DNA of 64,000 nucleotides from an uncultured Bacteroidota bacterium (lineage in GTDB: Bacteria; Bacteroidota; Bacteroidia; Bacteroidales; UBA932): positions 248,001 through 312,000 of the forward strand of contig CALGSW010000001.1 of assembly GCA_937901965.1 (NCBI GenBank), given 5' to 3'. This document shows, piece after piece, positions 25,529 to 34,487 of this stretch (within the stretch, counting starts at the first letter, position 1; every line of letters starts with the position of its first letter). The translations under genes were made by a program, and so were the position numbers. A model generated the notes under the pieces. That model had not been told where the DNA came from and made no database searches. It saw only the letters and a program-made list of their open reading frames with translations.

Positions 25529-26869
25529 ATGGAGAAGAATATAAAGCAGATTGTAAGTTTAGCCCTTGACATGGCAAAAGGGGCAGGATGCAGTGCCTCA
25601 AGAGCAGGTGCGGAAATTTCTGTACAAAGCTCTTTTTCTGTTAGAAACAATGTTCTTGACAGACTTCACAGCTCTACAGGTTCAACACTTTTTTTACAGC
25701 TCTTCATAGATGGCAGATATGGTTACTATTCCACTAACAGAACAGAGGCAGATGAGCTAAAAAATTTTATTGACAAAGCTGCTGAGGCTACTAAACTTCT
25801 TGCTCCCGATAATGACAGGGTCCTGCCAGATAAAGATCTCTTGTTTACTGGAATTGCGAAAGATCTTGGTCAGTTTGACTCTGATTTCAATAATATTACA
25901 CCGGAAGAGAAGCGAGATATTACATTCTCCTGTTCACAGGAGATTTTTGGAAAAGACCCAAGAATTATATCATCAAACTGTGAATACGGAGACTCGCTGG
26001 AATACTATTATATGGCAGACAGTGAGGGATTTTCAGGAGAATCCAGACAAACCTCTTACTCTGTGAGTGCCGAATGCTCGGCCAAAGATAAAGGAAATGC
26101 AAGGCCTGAAGCCTGGTGGTATGAAAGTTCAATGAAATTTGCAGATTTACAAAGGGTTGGATGTGGCAAGAATGCAATGGAGAGAGCTCTTGCAAGACTA
26201 GCTCCCAGAAAGTTAAAATCCGGCAAATACAATATGGTTCTTGAAAACACCGTAGCCAGCAGGGTTGTCTCACCAATAATTTCTGCTCTCAACGGAGCTG
26301 CAATCCACCAGAATAACTCCTTTCTGGCAGGGAAACTTGGAGAGCGAATTTTCACATCTGATCTATATTTTATTGACAGACCTCATGAATACGGATATGA
26401 GGGGTCACGATATTTTGACAGCGAGGGAATAGCAACAAAACCCATGAATATTATTGACAAAGGGGTGATAAAAAGCTATTACCTAAATACATATAATGCC
26501 AGAAAACTGGGAATGAAACCTACAATTGAGGGTCCTTCACTTCTTTCTGTATCACTTAACGGCAAATTACCATCTCATGTACCGGAAATAACGCTGGAAA
26601 ATGTTCTTAAAGTTTCCGGTAAGGGAATTCTGGTAACCGGTTTTAACGGAGGAAACAGCAATTCATCTAGTGGAGACTTCTCTTTTGGTATACAGGGTTT
26701 CTATTTTGAAAATGGAATAATTCTGCACCCAATAAAGGAGATGAATGTTACCGGAAATATTGTTGAACTCTGGAATTCATTAAAAATAACAGGAGATGAC
26801 CCTAAGAGGGGAAGCAGATGGCTTATACCCACATTGATGTTTGAATCAGTAACTTTTAACGGAAATTAA
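25529..26869 (+). CDS. tldE: TldE/PmbA-like metalloprotease partner subunit
   Basis: 446 residues from ATG 25,529; a TTG nine bases earlier would overlap the tldD stop. The protein shares the TldD/PmbA fold (GYYSTNRTEADEL, GFSGESRQTSYSVSAECSAKD, NSSSGDFSFGIQGFYFENG) but lacks the HExxxH zinc motif, as expected for the TldE subunit. It encloses the substrate channel of the TldD/TldE heterodimer. An AGGAGG lies just upstream of its start but is explained by the glycine codons at the end of tldD. The NhaC-type gene follows after two bases, so all three genes form one transcript. Confidence 0.9.
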   Translation: MEKNIKQIVSLALDMAKGAGCSASRAGAEISVQSSFSVRNNVLDRLHSSTGSTLFLQLFIDGRYGYYSTNRTEADELKNFIDKAAEATKLLAPDNDRVLPDKDLLFTGIAKDLGQFDSDFNNITPEEKRDITFSCSQEIFGKDPRIISSNCEYGDSLEYYYMADSEGFSGESRQTSYSVSAECSAKDKGNARPEAWWYESSMKFADLQRVGCGKNAMERALARLAPRKLKSGKYNMVLENTVASRVVSPIISALNGAAIHQNNSFLAGKLGERIFTSDLYFIDRPHEYGYEGSRYFDSEGIATKPMNIIDKGVIKSYYLNTYNARKLGMKPTIEGPSLLSVSLNGKLPSHVPEITLENVLKVSGKGILVTGFNGGNSNSSSGDFSFGIQGFYFENGIILHPIKEMNVTGNIVELWNSLKITGDDPKRGSRWLIPTLMFESVTFNGN

Positions 26870-26871
26870 AT

Positions 26872-28296
26872 ATGAAAAAACCAGGTCTTGCACTCTCACT
26901 ACTGCCCATTATTGTTCTTGTAACTTTAATCTCTGTGGGGGTAAGACTCTTTGGAGAGGAGATATCCTCAGGAACTTCTCAGATCTCTCTTTTGCTTACT
27001 TCTGTTATTACAGCAATTATTTCCATTGTTGTCTTAAAAATTCCATGGAGTAAAATTGAGGAGGGAATGATGAACCACCTCTCTAAAACCGGTTCTGCAA
27101 TATTTATACTTCTTATGATTGGAGCACTAACAGGATCATGGATGATAAGCGGGGTTGTTCCGGCAATGATATACTATGGGTTACAGCTCATTCACCCATC
27201 TGTTTTTCTTGTTGTAACATTTATACTTACGTCTGTGGTCTCTCTAATGGCAGGAAGTTCGTGGACAACAGTAGGAACAATAGGTGTGGCAATGCTGTCG
27301 GCAGGTCAGATTCTTGGTATCCCGGCCCCATGGCTGGCAGGAGCCATTATATCCGGATCATATTTTGGTGATAAACTGTCTCCTCTTTCAGATACAACAA
27401 ATCTTGCAGCTGCTGTTGCAGGTGTAGATTTATACACTCATATAAAGTATATGATGATAACTGTGACTCCTGCATTTCTTATATCACTTATTATATACTT
27501 AATAGCCGGATTGTTGATGCCTGTTTCCAGTTCAACTGACGTTGCAGCAAATCTTGGATCAATATCATCTGTTTTCAACATCTCCCCCGCTCTTCTGCTG
27601 GTTCCTGTTCTAACAATAATACTTATTCTGAAAAAGGTCTCTCCTTTTATTACACTGTTTCTGTCTGCAGTTGCCGGGGCTGTTGTCGCCTGTCTGTTTC
27701 AGCCGGATATTTGCGTTCAAATTGCCGGTGAAGAATTCAAGGGAGGGATTGTGTATTTGATTGCATCACTCAAGATGTTGTATGGTAACGTCTCCGTTGA
27801 GACAGGTGATGCAATTTTAAATTCGCTTACAGCTACAAAAGGGATGGCCGGAATGCTCAATACAGTCTGGCTGATTCTATGTGTTGTTACATTTGGGGGT
27901 GCAATGGAGGCTAGCGGAATGATACAAGTAATAACAGAGAGAATGGTCAGGCTCGTAAAGAGTACTTTTTCACTCGTTGGCTCAACAGTAGCTACTACAC
28001 TATTTTGCAACATTACACTTTCAGATCAGTACATGGCTATTTTGCTGCCGGGAAAAATGTTTTCAGAAACATACAAGAAGATGGGCTATGAGCCTCAGTT
28101 ATTGAGCCGGACTCTTGAGGACTCAGGGACTGTAACCTCTCCTCTGGTGCCATGGAACACATGCGGAGTTGCACAGTCAGGAGTGCTAGGCATCTCTACA
28201 CTTGCTTATCTGCCATATAGCTTTTTTAATCTTCTTACTCCAATCATGACTCTGATCGTAGCTGCAATTGGCTATAAAATAAGAAGAAAACTCTAG
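26872..28296 (+). CDS. NhaC-family Na+/H+ (or malate/lactate-type) antiporter
   Basis: 474 residues, about eleven hydrophobic segments. Family marks are AGSSWTTVGTIGVAML (near 122-137) and ISGSYFGDKLSPLSDTTNLAA (near 160-180), both typical of the NhaC ion transporter family. Members exchange Na+ for H+ or for organic acids such as malate/lactate; the ligand pair cannot be told here. It is the last gene of the tldD-tldE-nhaC operon. The linkage to TldD/TldE has no obvious mechanistic meaning. Confidence 0.87.
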   Translation: MKKPGLALSLLPIIVLVTLISVGVRLFGEEISSGTSQISLLLTSVITAIISIVVLKIPWSKIEEGMMNHLSKTGSAIFILLMIGALTGSWMISGVVPAMIYYGLQLIHPSVFLVVTFILTSVVSLMAGSSWTTVGTIGVAMLSAGQILGIPAPWLAGAIISGSYFGDKLSPLSDTTNLAAAVAGVDLYTHIKYMMITVTPAFLISLIIYLIAGLLMPVSSSTDVAANLGSISSVFNISPALLLVPVLTIILILKKVSPFITLFLSAVAGAVVACLFQPDICVQIAGEEFKGGIVYLIASLKMLYGNVSVETGDAILNSLTATKGMAGMLNTVWLILCVVTFGGAMEASGMIQVITERMVRLVKSTFSLVGSTVATTLFCNITLSDQYMAILLPGKMFSETYKKMGYEPQLLSRTLEDSGTVTSPLVPWNTCGVAQSGVLGISTLAYLPYSFFNLLTPIMTLIVAAIGYKIRRKL

Positions 28297-28357
28297 CATA
28301 ATTTTTGCATGAAAGATATCTCTCAATAAAAATAATCAACACAAAAAATAAATTAAA

Positions 28358-28888
28358 ATGAAAATCGGAAAAGACAAGGTAGTATCCCTCTCCTATACAC
28401 TTACAGTTGATGGTGATGTAATAGAAACAGTTAACGCTGATAAACCTATGGATTTCATTTTTGGCACAGGCTATCTGCTTCCAAAATTTGAACAGAATGT
28501 AGAGGGGAAAGAGGTAGGAGATTCATTTGACTTCATGCTGGCTGCACACGAGGGTTATGGAGAGGTAAACTCAGACGCTATAATTGAACTTCCTAAAGAT
28601 ATGTTTATGGTAGAGGGCAAGATAGAGGATGGACTTCTTACAGTGGGCAATGTTCTACCTATGCAGGATTCAGATGGAAATAGACTACAGGGAACCATAG
28701 ATGAGGTAAAAGAAGATGTAGTTGTTATGAATTTCAACCACCCTCTGGCAGGAGCTGACTTAAATTTCAAAGGTATTGTAGTTGCTGTCAGAGAAGCCAC
28801 CCAGCAAGAGATAATTGGCGGACTTCACGGCGAAAAACTTCAATCATCTTGCAATAGCGGAGGTTGTTCAGGTTGCAGCGGCTGCTAA
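28358..28888 (+). CDS. SlyD-like FKBP-type peptidyl-prolyl isomerase
   Basis: 176 residues. The sequence follows the SlyD layout: FKBP half (VVSLSYTLTVDGDVIE), insert-in-flap region opening with AAHEGYGEV, then VVVMNFNHPLAGADLNF, the strand that returns to the FKBP domain. It ends in a Cys-rich tail with four cysteines (C165, C170, C173, C176), taking the place of the His-rich metal-binding tail of E. coli SlyD. The likely role is cytoplasmic prolyl isomerase/chaperone, possibly with nickel or other metal handling. A strong terminator follows 22 nt after the stop. Confidence 0.9.
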   Translation: MKIGKDKVVSLSYTLTVDGDVIETVNADKPMDFIFGTGYLLPKFEQNVEGKEVGDSFDFMLAAHEGYGEVNSDAIIELPKDMFMVEGKIEDGLLTVGNVLPMQDSDGNRLQGTIDEVKEDVVVMNFNHPLAGADLNFKGIVVAVREATQQEIIGGLHGEKLQSSCNSGGCSGCSGC

Positions 28889-28910
28889 TCCCTTTTATAT
28901 AAGACTTATT

Positions 28911-28944
28911 AAGGCTAATCTCTATATGATGATTAGCCTTTTTT
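28911..28944 (+). terminator. Rho-independent terminator of slyD-like gene
   Basis: A perfect 10-bp stem (AAGGCTAATC paired with GATTAGCCTT) with a 10-nt loop is followed by a T-run at the correct distance from the slyD-like stop codon. Confidence 0.88.
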
Positions 28945-28956
28945 ATAAATGGGTTT

Positions 28957-28995
28957 TTCCTCCTCGCTCTCTTTGTTCGCTGTGGCGGAGGCTCC
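28957..28995. repeat. Solo copy of the MITE-like terminal repeat arm
   Basis: A 39-nt stretch nearly identical to the inner part of the left terminal repeat at 29,059-29,108 and in the same orientation. In the TTGTTCGCTGTGGCGG section it matches the right arm better than the left one. It may be the remnant of a second element. Confidence 0.75.
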
Positions 28996-29058
28996 TTCAG
29001 TTTTGCGGCATGTACATCCCAGGCAACCGCATGACATATATTCAGCTACCCGATGTGA

Positions 29059-29406
29059 CTCCGGAGCTTTTCCTCCTCGCTCTCTTCATTCGCTGCGGCG
29101 GAGGCTCCGTCGTCTACACCGGTTAGCTGAGTAGGGCGAATTATGCAGTTACCGGTATGAACATTGAAAAACAGGCGTGGGTGGGACGCACCTCCATGGG
29201 GTTGTTTTTGAAGTGGTTGCAAAATACAGATTGTTGACTATGTGGGATTTACGTTTTGCAACACATGGTTTTTCAACCAGATAGATGCTTGTCCCACCCT
29301 AGCCTGTGCCGAGACTGCCCAATCCGCAATCCTTCCCCGGCCAACCGAGCCACGTAGGAACCTCCGCCACAGCGAACAAAGAGAGCGAGGAGGAAAAGTT
29401 CCGGAG
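29059..29406. mobile_element. MITE-like element with 50-bp terminal inverted repeats
   Basis: The 50 bases at 29,059-29,108 are an imperfect inverted copy of 29,357-29,406 (about five mismatches). Inside are further nested inverted repeats: 29,172-29,187 against 29,291-29,307 (GGGTGGGAC core), and a perfect 9-bp pair at 29,216-29,224 and 29,254-29,262 (GTTGCAAAA). A third pair, 29,327-29,345 (right interior) with 29,414-29,434, lies partly outside. No transposase frame is present. The structure fits a non-autonomous element or a large extragenic palindrome cluster; no clear target-site duplication was seen. Confidence 0.6.
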
Positions 29407-29417
29407 GGGCTGCGGTT

Positions 29418-29509
29418 GACCGGGGAAGGATGCAGTCGCAGACCGGGGAAGGATGCAGTCGCAGACTGGGGAAGGATGCTGTAGTAGACTAGGAGAAAGA
29501 TGATTCAGT
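29418..29509. repeat. 23-bp tandem repeat, about four units
   Basis: Units start at 29,418, 29,441, 29,464 and 29,487. The first two are identical (GACCGGGGAAGGATGCAGTC plus GCA), the third differs at a few positions and the fourth is degenerate. The units abut each other without spacers, so this is a minisatellite, not a CRISPR. The first unit together with the preceding GGTT is the inverse of 29,327-29,345. Confidence 0.85.
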
Positions 29510-29576
29510 TGTTATGAAAAAGATGCAACTGCAGACCAAAAAGGGTTTTTCGTGATGAAACAAAAATTTGTTAACA

Positions 29577-29610
29577 TAAAAAAGGCTGACCAATTTGATT
29601 GGCCAGCCTT
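29577..29610 (-). terminator. Rho-independent terminator of the susCD operon
   Basis: On the minus strand an AAGGCTGGCCAATC-type stem (7 bp, one mismatch, then 4 bp) with a short loop is followed by six T residues, 27 nt after the susD-like stop codon. Confidence 0.85.
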
Positions 29611-29636
29611 AATTATCTTAGAGATAGAACCTGTAA

Positions 29637-31142
29637 TTAAACAGGATTCTGCTCAAGTTCAGGATTTGTATCAATCTCAGCTTTAGGCAACATCCAAACC
29701 CAGTTTACAGTTCCGGCTGGTTCCTGTACTTTTATTGCATAAGATTCAACGTGGAATCCTTGTCCGGCATTTGGGCCTACAGGACGGTTCAGAGGAAGGT
29801 TTAACCTCTTGAGGTCTGTCCAGTTTCTGCCTTCACCCCATAGTTCAATTCTTCTCTGTGTCAGAATCTCATTAATAAGAGCCTGACCTGTATTGGTAGA
29901 GAGAACATACTGAGGATCCCTGTTTTTGGCAAGTAAATAGAGGACGTCTCTTGCTTGAGACTCCTTACCTGTCTGTCTTGCAAGAGCCTCAGCCTCAATT
30001 AGGTACATCTCTGCGACTCTAATCCAAGGGAAGTCTCCTCTGCCGTCTGCAGAAGACACTGCCTGAAACTTAGAACTCATGTAGTTAAACCTTACACCAT
30101 TTGACTGTACGAAAGGTTTTTTATCTGCAACTGCATTTGGATACCAAAAACCTTTGCGAACGTCAGTCGCAGAGATTTTATCATAGAGTTCCTTTGTAAT
30201 TGACTTAGGACTCTGACGTATAGCAGTTGAGTTGAAGTTATTTGACATGTAAGCATAGAATGAATAGAAGTACATTGTCTGATCCTCCTGTACATACGAT
30301 GCCCACAAGTTCTCTGGATTATCCTGCTTGCTGTAACCATCTAGATGTTGGGCAGCTGACATAAAGCTGTAGCCTTGTCTTGCAGCATTAGCTGAAGTGG
30401 CAGCCTGATTCCAGTTACCCTGAACAAGTGCTACCTGTGCCTGTATTGCCTGTGCTACAGATTTGTTGATATGTGATTTATTAGGTCTGCTATAACCATC
30501 CAATAGTGTTATAGCTTCTGCCAAATCTGCATTAATCTTAGTATAAACCTCTGCTACTGAATTTCTTGGTTTTCCCACAAAGGTAATCTCCTCCATGTAC
30601 GGAACACCAGGCTGGCTGTTTGCTCCGGCAGGATCATATCTTTGTGCAAAGAGCTGTACCAGCATAAAGTGCGCCCATGCTCTGTAAGTAAGAGCCTGAC
30701 CTTTGATAGCCTTCTTTTCGCTCTCGGAGCCAGGGATAGCATCTATTTGAGTAATAATCTGATTAATATTACTTACAAGTCTGTAAATATTAGTCCAGTA
30801 AAGAACCATAGCAGACCTGTCATTTCTGTGGTCAACCCACTGATATGCACTTCTATACCAACCATTGGCAGTCGTATTAAAAACAATATCAGAACCTATC
30901 ATATCAATGTAAAGATACATCCCTGCCATACCACCGTGAGCCTGAGTACTATTGTACTGAATATACATAGTTCTGTGAACCCCGTTTAAAGCTCCCCACG
31001 CACCGGTTACAGAGCTGAATACAAGATTTCCTGAGAGCTGATCTGTTGGAGCTGTCTCAAGAAACTCCTTAGAGCAGGACTGAGGTACCAGCAGTAAACC
31101 TGCAGCTAAAGCCAATATATAAATTTTAATTTTTTTCATCAC
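29637..31142 (-). CDS. SusD/RagB-family outer-membrane nutrient-binding lipoprotein
   Basis: 501 residues with a lipoprotein signal peptide (lipobox VPQSC, C23). The N-terminal SusD-like TPR region follows (KEFLETAPTDQLS, then YMYLYIDMIGSD, TNIYRLVSNINQII, KGQALTYRAWAHFMLVQLF), and the C-terminal RagB/SusD domain carries DFPWIRVAEMYLIEAEALAR and ILTQRRIELWGEGRNWTDLKR, both diagnostic. The protein sits on the cell surface and hands ligand to the SusC-type channel encoded upstream. No glycosidase, protease or sulfatase is adjacent, so the ligand (glycan or peptide) is unknown. The gene follows susC by 11 nt and ends at a terminator. Confidence 0.94.
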   Translation of the reverse strand: MMKKIKIYILALAAGLLLVPQSCSKEFLETAPTDQLSGNLVFSSVTGAWGALNGVHRTMYIQYNSTQAHGGMAGMYLYIDMIGSDIVFNTTANGWYRSAYQWVDHRNDRSAMVLYWTNIYRLVSNINQIITQIDAIPGSESEKKAIKGQALTYRAWAHFMLVQLFAQRYDPAGANSQPGVPYMEEITFVGKPRNSVAEVYTKINADLAEAITLLDGYSRPNKSHINKSVAQAIQAQVALVQGNWNQAATSANAARQGYSFMSAAQHLDGYSKQDNPENLWASYVQEDQTMYFYSFYAYMSNNFNSTAIRQSPKSITKELYDKISATDVRKGFWYPNAVADKKPFVQSNGVRFNYMSSKFQAVSSADGRGDFPWIRVAEMYLIEAEALARQTGKESQARDVLYLLAKNRDPQYVLSTNTGQALINEILTQRRIELWGEGRNWTDLKRLNLPLNRPVGPNAGQGFHVESYAIKVQEPAGTVNWVWMLPKAEIDTNPELEQNPV

Positions 31143-31153
31143 TTAAAGCTGAA

Positions 31154-34100
31154 TTAGAAGTTAACATTTACACCCAAAGTAATTGTCCGGTTGAATCCAA
31201 CATCGTTGAATACACTGCCGTTGAAGCTCTGAGACGGGTTCATACCCTTGCGGGCAGAGAAAAGTGCAAGATTCTCTGCAGAGATATAAGCTCTAAGACC
31301 TTTAACATTAAGGCTCTTAAGAACGCCCTCTCCAAAGTTGTAAGAGATGTTTACGTTACGGATTGCAAGGTAAGATGCATCCACAAGCCATCTTGAAGAG
31401 ACAGCATTGAAAGCTGTAGTCTTGGAGTTGTCCATTCTAGGAACATTTGTAATCTGACCTGGAGTAGTCCATCTGTCAAGGATCTCAACTGCTTTTGCAT
31501 TACCGAATCCTCCGGTTGACATTAAGCTTGCCCAGCTATAGTCGTATGCTTTTCCGCCAAGTGAGTAGTTCAACTGAACAGAAATTTCCACTCCGTAAAT
31601 TTTAAATGAAGGGGTCACCGCACCAAATAGTTTAGGGATACTTGTTCCAGACCAGTCGTATAATGCTTTAGCCTGGTTGGTTGTAACCTTTGTGCCATCA
31701 GGGAGGGTTCTGCAATCTGTATCTGCCCATGTTTGGTTCGCTTCGTCAAAAAGGAACAGACCATCTCCATTTGCAGGATCTACACCATACCACTGACGGA
31801 GCCAGTAGTCATAAATTGAACCGCCCTCAACTCTTCTGAAGTTACCAGAGATAATACCATTCTCTCTGTTCTCTTCCGGAAGTTTTGTGATCTCATTTCT
31901 GTATGTTGTAGCATTAATATTTAATGCTGCCTCAAAGTTCTTTGTAGAGTATATAACTCCTGTCATGTCAAGCTCCCATCCTCTGTTAAACAGGTTACCA
32001 ATGTTTCTGTCCTGAGAAACATATCCTGTTGAAGGAGCAAGGGCTACAGAGTAAATAAGGTCTTTAGACTCTTTGTTGAACCAGTCAAGTGATCCTCTGA
32101 GTTTATTGCCAAATAGGTTAAATTCAAGTCCGATATCTGTCTGAACAGTAGTCTCCCATTTTAAATTCGGGTTACCCGGAGTTGTTGACTGAATGAAACC
32201 CGGAGCTGTAGAGTTGTTGTAGTAGTTATAAAGCACTTGCCAAGCATAGTAGCTTATGCCACCATCATTACCGTTAAGACCATATGAAGCACGAAGTTTC
32301 AGGAAGTCAATCCAATCCTGAGAAGCCATGAAGTTTTCACGGTCAATTCTCCAGCCTCCGCCAACTGACCAGAAGTTACCCCATCTCATAGGCTGACTGA
32401 ATTTTGATGATCCGTCTCTTCTGTAAGATGCTTCAGCTGTATATCTTCCGTTATCGTACGAGTATGAAACCCTACCTAACCAACCCTCTACTTTATGATT
32501 ATCCAGATATGAATAAAGGTTATTGGTTGTTGTAAAGTTAATCAGCTCTGTGTTACCAGGGATAATCTCTCCCTGACGGAAACCATATAATTCACTGTAC
32601 TGGTTATGATAAGATTCGTGAGCAGCAAGTACATTCAAATCATGCTTACCAAAGCTCTTTTCATATGTAAGGAGCTGTTGGTTTGTCCATGTGTATCTGA
32701 GTGATTGCTCTTTTCTTGAACGGCCCTGTGGTGCACCGTCACCCACCAGTGTATTCTCATATGTAGAGAGAAGGTAGTTGTTGATGTCCATTGCATAGTT
32801 AAGTCTGAATTTGAAATTCTTCAGAAATGCGAACTCTGCAAATGCTCTTGATTGAATTGTATTTCTCTCAAACTGAATATTATTAAGCATATGCTCAGCA
32901 ATACCGTGACGACCATTATTATGGGTTCTGGCGGGGTAGCTGATTCCGTTCTGAGTTACAGCTGCTCCAAGGTCCCAAAGTTTATTACCCTGATCATCAA
33001 GAATGAAATCACCTGTAAGACGATCATGCTGATAAACAGGATAGATAGGTCCCATATTACGTGCAAAGTAGATAGGGTTGGCATAACCTGTATCACTATC
33101 AGTGTTTGCAGAAGATGAGTTGTTGTATGATGCATTAAGATTGAGACCAAATGTAACCCACTTTTTAGGAGTAAAGTTAACGTTTGCTCTTGCCGAAATA
33201 CGATCATAGTTAGTCTTTTTAAGCCAGCCGGCATCCTGAGTAACACCCACAGACATATAATAATCTGCAGTTTCGCTACCACCATTTGCACTGATCATGG
33301 CCTCTGTTCTGTTACCCAAACGCTCTACCGGAGAATACCAGTCCATATCATCTCCCCAGAGGAGTTGTGTAGCATTTGGATTTAGCTGAGAATTAAAGTT
33401 TGCATCATATTTAACAATATCACCATTTGCAATTCCTTTGAAAGGATTGTAACCTAAGTTAGCGGCAATACCGTTTGATGTTGTTCCGGAAGCCAAAGCA
33501 CTTGCATCAGCAATTGTTCTGGTTGGGGTAATAAGTGAGTTTCTGAGAGATTCCCACATTACAGGATAGTACTGATTTGCATCAATTCTGTCATATTCAG
33601 GAAGACCTCTCTGAGAGAAGCCCTGAGTAACTGTTGCACTTATGTTCAGCTTCTCTTTTTTACCTTTTTTGGTAGTAATCATAACAACACCGTTTGAACC
33701 TCTTGATCCGTAAAGTGCTGTTGAAGCAGCATCCTTAAGGATATTGATAGACTCAATATCGGCAGGGTTAATGTTTGACATTGCTCCGTTGTAAGGTGCA
33801 CCGTCAAGTACAATAAGAGGAGCAGAAGAGTAGTTAACAGATCCAAATCCGCGGATACGGATTGTAGGGTCTGAGCCGGGCTGTCCGTAAGCAGTGTTTA
33901 CCTGTACACCTGCAGATGTTCCTGCAAGAGCTGCAAGAGCATTGGTTACCGGACGTTTTTCAATTGCTGCTGAGTTTACAGAAGCAATAGAGCCTGTAAC
34001 GCTGGATTTTTTGGCTGTACCATAGGCAACCATTACAACCTCGTCAAGTGCAAGTGCGTCCTGCTCAAGTTCTACATTTAAAACTGCACGGTTTGCGATC

Positions 34101-34348
34101 TGAACTTCAAGGGTCTTGTAACCGATGTAAGTAAAGACCAGCGTACCTGTACCGGGTGCATTAAGAACATAGGTGCCGTTATCCATAGTAGTGGCACCTG
34201 TTGTTGTCCCTTTAACCTGCACTCCTACGAAAGGAAGAGGGGTTCCTGTCCCCTTTTCAGTCACTGTGCCTGAAATTCGGATATTCTGGGCTATGATTCC
34301 CTGAAAAGCGAATACCAGTCCAATGAAAAGCATAAAGATTCTTTTCAT
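31154..34348 (-). CDS. SusC/RagA-family TonB-linked outer-membrane transporter
   Basis: 1064 residues. Signal peptide 1-20 (FQGIIAQ), CarboxypepD_reg-like domain about 23-97 (ISGTVTEKGTGTPLPFVGV), TonB-box region LDEVVMVAYGT, plug domain to about 225 (RIRGFGSVNYSSAPLIVLDG, KDAASTALYGSRGSNGVVMI) and a 22-strand barrel ending in ITLGVNVNF. This is the channel half of a SusCD pair that pulls substrate through the outer membrane with TonB energy. There is no N-terminal STN domain, so signalling to an anti-sigma factor is not expected, and no ECF sigma, anti-sigma or hybrid two-component gene is nearby. Its promoter has a notable double palindrome. Confidence 0.95.
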   Translation of the reverse strand: MKRIFMLFIGLVFAFQGIIAQNIRISGTVTEKGTGTPLPFVGVQVKGTTTGATTMDNGTYVLNAPGTGTLVFTYIGYKTLEVQIANRAVLNVELEQDALALDEVVMVAYGTAKKSSVTGSIASVNSAAIEKRPVTNALAALAGTSAGVQVNTAYGQPGSDPTIRIRGFGSVNYSSAPLIVLDGAPYNGAMSNINPADIESINILKDAASTALYGSRGSNGVVMITTKKGKKEKLNISATVTQGFSQRGLPEYDRIDANQYYPVMWESLRNSLITPTRTIADASALASGTTSNGIAANLGYNPFKGIANGDIVKYDANFNSQLNPNATQLLWGDDMDWYSPVERLGNRTEAMISANGGSETADYYMSVGVTQDAGWLKKTNYDRISARANVNFTPKKWVTFGLNLNASYNNSSSANTDSDTGYANPIYFARNMGPIYPVYQHDRLTGDFILDDQGNKLWDLGAAVTQNGISYPARTHNNGRHGIAEHMLNNIQFERNTIQSRAFAEFAFLKNFKFRLNYAMDINNYLLSTYENTLVGDGAPQGRSRKEQSLRYTWTNQQLLTYEKSFGKHDLNVLAAHESYHNQYSELYGFRQGEIIPGNTELINFTTTNNLYSYLDNHKVEGWLGRVSYSYDNGRYTAEASYRRDGSSKFSQPMRWGNFWSVGGGWRIDRENFMASQDWIDFLKLRASYGLNGNDGGISYYAWQVLYNYYNNSTAPGFIQSTTPGNPNLKWETTVQTDIGLEFNLFGNKLRGSLDWFNKESKDLIYSVALAPSTGYVSQDRNIGNLFNRGWELDMTGVIYSTKNFEAALNINATTYRNEITKLPEENRENGIISGNFRRVEGGSIYDYWLRQWYGVDPANGDGLFLFDEANQTWADTDCRTLPDGTKVTTNQAKALYDWSGTSIPKLFGAVTPSFKIYGVEISVQLNYSLGGKAYDYSWASLMSTGGFGNAKAVEILDRWTTPGQITNVPRMDNSKTTAFNAVSSRWLVDASYLAIRNVNISYNFGEGVLKSLNVKGLRAYISAENLALFSARKGMNPSQSFNGSVFNDVGFNRTITLGVNVNF

Positions 34349-34390
34349 GAATGAAATTTTAGGTGTTAGTTAATAAGTATTTTTTCATCA

Positions 34391-34443
34391 ACTTGGCAAA
34401 GATATACTGAAAATTCAATTTTCAAAACATATTTATGCCAAGT
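34391..34443 (-). promoter_or_regulatory. susC promoter with nested inverted repeats
   Basis: Minus strand: a perfect -7 element TATCTTTG (34,397-34,404) and a TTTG -33 box (34,423-34,426) are separated by 18 nt. A perfect palindrome TGAAAATT-N-AATTTTCA (34,408-34,424) fills the spacer. An outer 8-bp inverted repeat, ACTTGGCA at 34,391-34,398 and TGCCAAGT at 34,436-34,443, brackets the whole promoter and overlaps the -7. Both look like regulator sites. The distance to the ATG at 34,348 is about 45 nt. Confidence 0.75.
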
Positions 34444-34487
34444 CAACAATAAAGAAATTTACTCTTAACCGCTAATAGAATAGAAAG

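Larger units (their letters stand above)
28889..29636. other. 748-bp gene-free repeat island
   Basis: No plausible gene is seen in any frame. The stretch holds the slyD terminator, a solo repeat arm (28,957-28,995), an apparent 348-bp MITE-like element (29,059-29,406), a 23-bp tandem repeat (29,418-29,509) and the terminator of the susCD operon. Parts are visibly richer in G+C than the neighbouring genes, which suggests inserted DNA. Confidence 0.7.

Noticed and set aside
29242..29484. 80-residue open frame in the repeat island
   Set aside because: It runs through inverted and tandem repeats, has no family resemblance and no promoter.
29418..29509. Possible CRISPR array from regularly repeated 23-mers
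   Set aside because: The units abut without spacers and decay at one end; this is a tandem repeat.
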